DNA from: JACVRN01 sp036389255
Lineage (GTDB): Bacteria > Acidobacteriota > Blastocatellia > Pyrinomonadales > Pyrinomonadaceae
DNA length: 64,000 bases
NCBI GenBank assembly: GCA_036389255.1
Contig: DASVQI010000024.1
Span: 124,001-188,000, forward strand
Reading direction: 5' to 3'
Below, in pieces: positions 60,280 through 64,000 of the stretch; the stretch's first letter is position 1; the number at the start of each line of letters is the position of its first letter. Both the position numbers and the translations under genes were made by a program. The notes under the pieces were generated by a model. The model did not search any database. It worked only from the letters and a program-made list of their open reading frames with translations, and had not been told where the DNA came from.

Positions 60280-61020
60280 ATGCGTGCAAAAGCTGAGTTG
60301 ATTTCGGATGAGTTAAGGGAAAGGTTCGCCAAAGCCCGCCGCGTGCTGGTGCTGACGGGCGCGGGCGTCTCGGCTGAATCGGGCGTGCCCACTTTTCGCG
60401 GCGGTGGCGGCGCGGGCGTCTGGAAGGGGATGCCGTTTAACGTCATCTCGTCGGCCGGGATGCTTGAGCGAGATTTAGGAGAAGTCTGGGACTGGTTCGA
60501 TTACAGGCGGGGCGTCTTAGAGAAGCTCTCGCCAAATCCAGCGCACTTTGCGATTGCCGGATGGCAGGCCCATTTTGAGGATTTCACGCTCGTCACGCAG
60601 AACATAGACGGACTGCACCAGACGGCGGGCGCGCGTCACGTGATAGAGCTGCACGGAAATCTCTGGCGCGCACGATGCACGTCATGCCGCACGCGCTTTG
60701 ACCTGCGAGAGATAAAAGAGCCGGAGCGACCTCCCATCTGTACTGAATGTGGAAACAGCCTGCGACCGGACGTTGTTCTCTTCGGAGAGCAGCTACCTGC
60801 GGGCGCATTCGAGCTTGCTGCACAGAAGTCGGCGGCGTGCGAGCTATGCTTTGTCGTGGGCACTTCGGCAGTCGTGTATCCTGCCGCCATGCTGCCTGAG
60901 ATTGCGAAAAGCTCAGGCGCTTACACTGTTGAAGTTAACCCTGAGCGAACGCCTTTGTCCGACCTCTGTGACGAGACGATTCAAGGAAAGGCGGGCGAAA
61001 TCCTGCCACTGTTCGGATGA
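60280..61020 (+). CDS. cobB: Sirtuin NAD-dependent protein deacylase
   Basis: The roughly 246-residue protein removes acyl groups from lysine using NAD. Motifs: GAGVSAESGVPTFRG, TQNIDGLH, catalytic His in ELHGNLW, a zinc site CTSC...CTEC, and VGTSAVVYPAA. At the position of the class III YxxR succinyl-pocket motif it has FDYR, i.e. Tyr replaced by Phe. ATG 60280 is chosen over 60211, which runs into repeat J. It overlaps larC by 4 nt (ATGA). Confidence 0.93.
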   Translation: MRAKAELISDELRERFAKARRVLVLTGAGVSAESGVPTFRGGGGAGVWKGMPFNVISSAGMLERDLGEVWDWFDYRRGVLEKLSPNPAHFAIAGWQAHFEDFTLVTQNIDGLHQTAGARHVIELHGNLWRARCTSCRTRFDLREIKEPERPPICTECGNSLRPDVVLFGEQLPAGAFELAAQKSAACELCFVVGTSAVVYPAAMLPEIAKSSGAYTVEVNPERTPLSDLCDETIQGKAGEILPLFG

Positions 61021-62237
61021 GAACTCTCTATTTCGATTGTTTTGCCGGTGCTAGCGGCGACATGATACTCGGCGCTCTGGTTGGCGCAGGAGTTGACGAG
61101 CGCCTGTTGATGGAGCAGCTTTCGCTCCTAAATGTTAAGGGCTACGAGATTGAGTTCGGGCAGGTGGACAGGTCTGGGATAAGCTGCATGAAAGCCTCTG
61201 TGCGAGTTCCGCACGAGCATGCTCACAGGCACTTGGGCGACATCCTGAAGATAATCTACGAGTCGGGCCTGAGCGATAGCGTGAAGGAGCGAGCCGCGCT
61301 CATCTTTTCCCGCTTGGCTGAGGCCGAAGCGCGCGTTCACAACATGCCTGTCGAGCGCATACACTTTCACGAAGTCGGAGCGATGGACGCTATTCTGGAT
61401 GTTGTGGGAGCTTGCATAGGCTTTGAGGCGCTCGGCATAGAGCGCTTCGTCTCGTCCGCGCTGCACGTAGGAAGCGGGATGGTCGAGATGGCTCACGGGC
61501 GCTTTCCAGTGCCGCCGCCCGCAGTGGCTGAGCTGCTGAAAGATGCGCCCGTCTACTCTTCGGACATCACGGGCGAGCTTGTGACGCCTACGGGCGCGGC
61601 CATCATCAGCACTGTGGCCGGCGAATACGGCGCGATGCCCGCGATGAAGATAGAGCGTGTGTCATACGGCGCGGGCTCGCGCGATTATCAGAGGTTTCCG
61701 AACGCGCTGCGCCTCATGGTAGGCGAAAGCGAGACGGCGCAAGCAAGTCACGGCCCGCAGCCGGGCCAACAGCCGCAGGAAGAGCGGCTAGTGATGCTTG
61801 AGACCAACATTGACGATATGACGGCGCAGAGGTTCGGCTATTTGATGGAGCGCGCGCTTGAGCTTGGAGCGCTGGACTGCTTCTTTACCCCTGTGCAGAT
61901 GAAGAAGAGCCGCCCGGCAGTTCTCGTCAGCATACTGTGCAGGCCGGAGCAGAGCGCCAAATTGTGCGAGCTGCTTTTTACAGAGACGACGACTCTAGGG
62001 GTGCGCGAGAGCGAAGTCAGGAGACTCGCGCTTGACCGCTCCATCATAAGCGTAGAGACGCGCTTCGGAGCGATTGATGTTAAAGTAGCACATCTTAACG
62101 GACAGGTTATGAACGAGATGCCTGAGTACGAGCAGTGCGCGGCGGCGGCAAGAAGCGCTGGCGTCCAATTGAACGTGGTGGAAGAGGAAGTCCGTGCCGC
62201 GCTCTCGGCCCTGAGAGCCGCAAAGGGGAAAAGTTAA
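61017..62237 (+). CDS. larC: LarC nickel-insertion protein (NPN cofactor)
   Basis: The 406-residue protein inserts Ni into pyridinium bisthiocarboxylate mononucleotide to make the NPN cofactor of lactate racemase-type enzymes. It begins RTLYFDCFAGASGDMILGAL; HFHEVGAMDAILDVVG and the C-terminal LETNIDDMTAQ region are present, so both LarC1 and LarC2 parts lie in one uninterrupted frame. larB, larE and larA are not in the window. It is coupled to cobB upstream and folE downstream (TAATG). Confidence 0.92.
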   Translation: MRTLYFDCFAGASGDMILGALVGAGVDERLLMEQLSLLNVKGYEIEFGQVDRSGISCMKASVRVPHEHAHRHLGDILKIIYESGLSDSVKERAALIFSRLAEAEARVHNMPVERIHFHEVGAMDAILDVVGACIGFEALGIERFVSSALHVGSGMVEMAHGRFPVPPPAVAELLKDAPVYSSDITGELVTPTGAAIISTVAGEYGAMPAMKIERVSYGAGSRDYQRFPNALRLMVGESETAQASHGPQPGQQPQEERLVMLETNIDDMTAQRFGYLMERALELGALDCFFTPVQMKKSRPAVLVSILCRPEQSAKLCELLFTETTTLGVRESEVRRLALDRSIISVETRFGAIDVKVAHLNGQVMNEMPEYEQCAAAARSAGVQLNVVEEEVRAALSALRAAKGKS

Positions 62238-62863
62238 TGGGCACACAGAATGTCGCAACCCGTAACGGGAAAGAGGCTGCCGCAGATGAGCCAAAGAAGG
62301 TTGACCTTGATTTGATAGCGCGCGGCGTGCGCATGATTCTGGAAGGTATAGGCGAAGACCCTGAGCGCGCGGGCCTGCTCCGCACGCCGGAGCGCGTGGC
62401 GGAGATGTACGCGGAGCTTACTTCCGGCATGCACGAAGACCCTCATCAGCACGTAGAGCCTCTGCCCGGCGAAACTCATGACGAGATGGTGATAGTCAAA
62501 GACATCAGCATTGCTTCGGTCTGCGAGCATCATCTGGCCCCTTTCGTCGGGCGCTGCCACATTGCCTACATCCCCAAGAACGGTCGCATCGTCGGATTGT
62601 CAAAGCTGGCGCGGCTGGCCGAAACCTACGCGCGAAGGCTTCAGGTTCAGGAGCGTCTGACCGCCGCGATTGCCAATACGCTTTACGATGGCCTGAAGCC
62701 GCTCGGCGTCATGGTCGTGATAGAAGCAGAGCATACCTGCATGACCTTGCGCGGCGTGAAGAAGCCCGGCGCAATCACCGTCACCTCCTGCGTGCTGGGC
62801 GGCTTTCGCAAAGACCCGCGCACGCGCGCAGAGGCAATGGCATTGATAAAAGGGAACATTTAG
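62237..62863 (+). CDS. folE: GTP cyclohydrolase I FolE
   Basis: Converts GTP to 7,8-dihydroneopterin triphosphate for folate or pterin synthesis. The 208-residue protein has LLRTPERVAEMY, zinc ligands in SVCEHHLAPF and EHTCM, and GRIVGLSKLARL. ATG 62237 overlaps the larC stop and has AAAGGGGAAAAG upstream; the longer frame to 62135 lies in larC and is not the start. Confidence 0.95.
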   Translation: MGTQNVATRNGKEAAADEPKKVDLDLIARGVRMILEGIGEDPERAGLLRTPERVAEMYAELTSGMHEDPHQHVEPLPGETHDEMVIVKDISIASVCEHHLAPFVGRCHIAYIPKNGRIVGLSKLARLAETYARRLQVQERLTAAIANTLYDGLKPLGVMVVIEAEHTCMTLRGVKKPGAITVTSCVLGGFRKDPRTRAEAMALIKGNI

Positions 62864-62878
62864 CGAAAGAGAGCGAAG

Positions 62879-64000
62879 ATGATGAATAGCCAAATTCAAC
62901 CATGCTTTCGAGTGAAGGGAAGCAAGGGCATCGGGCGCTTGAGACTGCTGCTCGCCTTCGCGCTCGTGCTGGGGATGACGGCAACCGCCATCCCGCAAAG
63001 ACGCAGAGACGCAACTCCGCAGCGAGCTTTATCCACGCCCGCCATCAACGAGAGCGCCTTGCGCGCCAACATCAAGTATCTCTCCGACGATTTGATGGAA
63101 GGGCGTGCGCCGGGCTCGCGTGGCGGCGAGCTTGCCGCCAAATACATAGCCGCGCAGATGGAAGCGCTTGGGCTCAAGGGGGCGGGCCAGCAGGGCAGCT
63201 TCTTTCAACCCGTCTCGCTCGTAGGCGTCAAGGTAGACCCGAAAACTACCTTGACCGTCTCATCGGGCGGCAAGCGCGAGAGCTTCAAGTTCGCGGAAGA
63301 GTTCGTGGCTTTCACAGGCGCGCAGACCGAGAACGTCTCTCTGGACGCTGACCTTGTTTTCGTAGGCTACGGGATAGATGCGCCGGAGCAGCGCTGGAAC
63401 GACTACAAGGGAAGCGCAGATGATTACAGGGGCAAGGTGCTGGTGATGATGGTCAACGACCCGCCCGCTACGCCTTCCGAGCCGAACCTCTTCGGCGCAC
63501 GCGCGCTCACATACTACGGTCGCTGGACGTACAAGTTTGAAGAGGCCGCGCGTCGCGGCGCAGCCGGTGTGATACTGATTCACACGGATGAATCGGCTGG
63601 CTACCCGTGGGGCGTAGTCCGTACCTCGAACGGCTCTTGGCGCTTCGACCTTGCGCGGGGCGCAAATAGCACCGTGCCGTTTCTCAAGATGCGCTCGTGG
63701 GTGACGAACGACACGGCGCAGAAGATTTTCCGGCTGGCAGGCCAAGACCTGGATGACTTGAAACGCCGCGCCGCGAGTAGAGATTTTCAGCCGGTCAAGT
63801 TGGGCGCCAAAGCCTCTATTGATTTGAAGAGCGAGGTCAAGCGCGTGGAATCCATGAACGTCGCGGGCGTTCTTCAAGGAAGCGACCCGAGGCTGCGCGA
63901 CGAGTACGTCATCTACTCCGCGCACTGGGATCATCTAGGCATAGGCGAGCCGAACAAGCGGGGCGACAACATCTACAACGGAGCGGTAGATAACGCCTCG
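62879..64000 (+). CDS. M28 family metallopeptidase with PA domain (partial, runs off window)
   Basis: 374 codons are visible without a stop. The N-terminus is a signal peptide (RLRLLLAFALVLGMTATA), then a segment typical of the family (NIKYLSDDLMEGRAPGSRGGELAAKYIAAQMEA), a protease-associated domain (VGYGID...RGKVLVMMVNDPP...AAGVILIHTDE) and the start of the zinc peptidase with SAHWDHLGIG and NGAVDNAS, giving the first His and Asp ligands. Exported aminopeptidase role is likely. The C-terminal ligands lie beyond 64000. RBS AGAGAGCGAAG. Confidence 0.9.
   Translation, partial: MMNSQIQPCFRVKGSKGIGRLRLLLAFALVLGMTATAIPQRRRDATPQRALSTPAINESALRANIKYLSDDLMEGRAPGSRGGELAAKYIAAQMEALGLKGAGQQGSFFQPVSLVGVKVDPKTTLTVSSGGKRESFKFAEEFVAFTGAQTENVSLDADLVFVGYGIDAPEQRWNDYKGSADDYRGKVLVMMVNDPPATPSEPNLFGARALTYYGRWTYKFEEAARRGAAGVILIHTDESAGYPWGVVRTSNGSWRFDLARGANSTVPFLKMRSWVTNDTAQKIFRLAGQDLDDLKRRAASRDFQPVKLGAKASIDLKSEVKRVESMNVAGVLQGSDPRLRDEYVIYSAHWDHLGIGEPNKRGDNIYNGAVDNAS

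Noticed and set aside
62135..62236. Upstream 34-codon extension of FolE
   Set aside because: It lies within the end of larC in another frame; ATG 62237 has an RBS and the TAATG overlap typical of this operon.
1..64000. tRNA, rRNA, prophage or insertion-sequence genes
   Set aside because: No intergenic gap shows a cloverleaf or rRNA sequence, and no integrase, transposase or phage structural protein is encoded.

Overview
The window reads as a chromosomal stretch from a Gram-negative, moderately GC-rich bacterium, most likely Acidobacteriota and probably class Blastocatellia. That placement is inferred from gene content: an Oar-like TonB receptor with an N-terminal carboxypeptidase-regulatory-like domain, a CusF-SCO1 fusion, DUF3309, and actinobacteria-style FhaA/PP2C/kinase genes in a cell that also has outer-membrane proteins. 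No rRNA, tRNA, CRISPR array, prophage or insertion sequence was seen. Coding density is high and genes sit in short same-strand runs.

Layout. 0.2-4.1 kb, minus: mutM, two tiny membrane-protein genes, a phosphohexomutase and a nucleotidyltransferase. 4.3-16.1 kb, plus: thiolase and 3-hydroxybutyryl-CoA dehydrogenase, a TPR protein, then yceD-rpmF-plsX-fabH-(small secreted protein)-fabD-acpP-fabF-etfB-etfA. The fab run lacks fabG and is broken up by hairpin repeats. 16.2-25 kb, minus: a BNR-repeat lipoprotein with a CPCC motif, a TonB receptor, a Cys-rich secreted protein, CusF-SCO1, a lytic transglycosylase and a zinc-ribbon membrane protein; the first four may form a copper-handling surface module. 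25-36 kb, plus: folD, coaE and a complete peptide ABC transporter (two binding lipoproteins, two permeases, two ATPases) in which one permease and one ATPase carry large membrane-spanning insertions. 36.4-42.6 kb, plus: PocR-GAF-GAF-GGDEF, a degenerate AAA protein with a HATPase domain, a STAS protein and a GAF-HD-GYP protein, i.e. making and breaking c-di-GMP next to a partner-switch pair. 42.8-51.7 kb, minus: two FhaA-like FHA proteins, a Ser/Thr kinase, a PP2C phosphatase, a SEDS protein and a class B PBP, resembling the actinobacterial pknB/pstP/rodA/pbpA/fhaA locus. 52-60 kb: rRNA/tRNA methyltransferase, EEP hydrolase, stand-alone receiver-like protein, CopA ATPase, DAHP synthase, argS. 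60.2-64 kb, plus: sirtuin, larC, folE and a truncated M28 peptidase.

Two genome-level signals are not explained by genes. First, at least ten intergenic imperfect palindromes, each arm built from tandem 7-, 8- or 9-nt units, lie next to start or stop codons; five fall between 6.9 and 14.4 kb and two (22.2 and 54.3 kb) are clear copies of one element. Second, the tetranucleotide GATC is almost absent: nine found by eye in 64 kb, where base composition predicts roughly two hundred. Starts were moved inward from the longest ORF in several genes (SCO1, CopA, TonB receptor, sirtuin, folE, transglycosylase and others) on the basis of ribosome-binding sites, signal peptides or stop-start overlaps.
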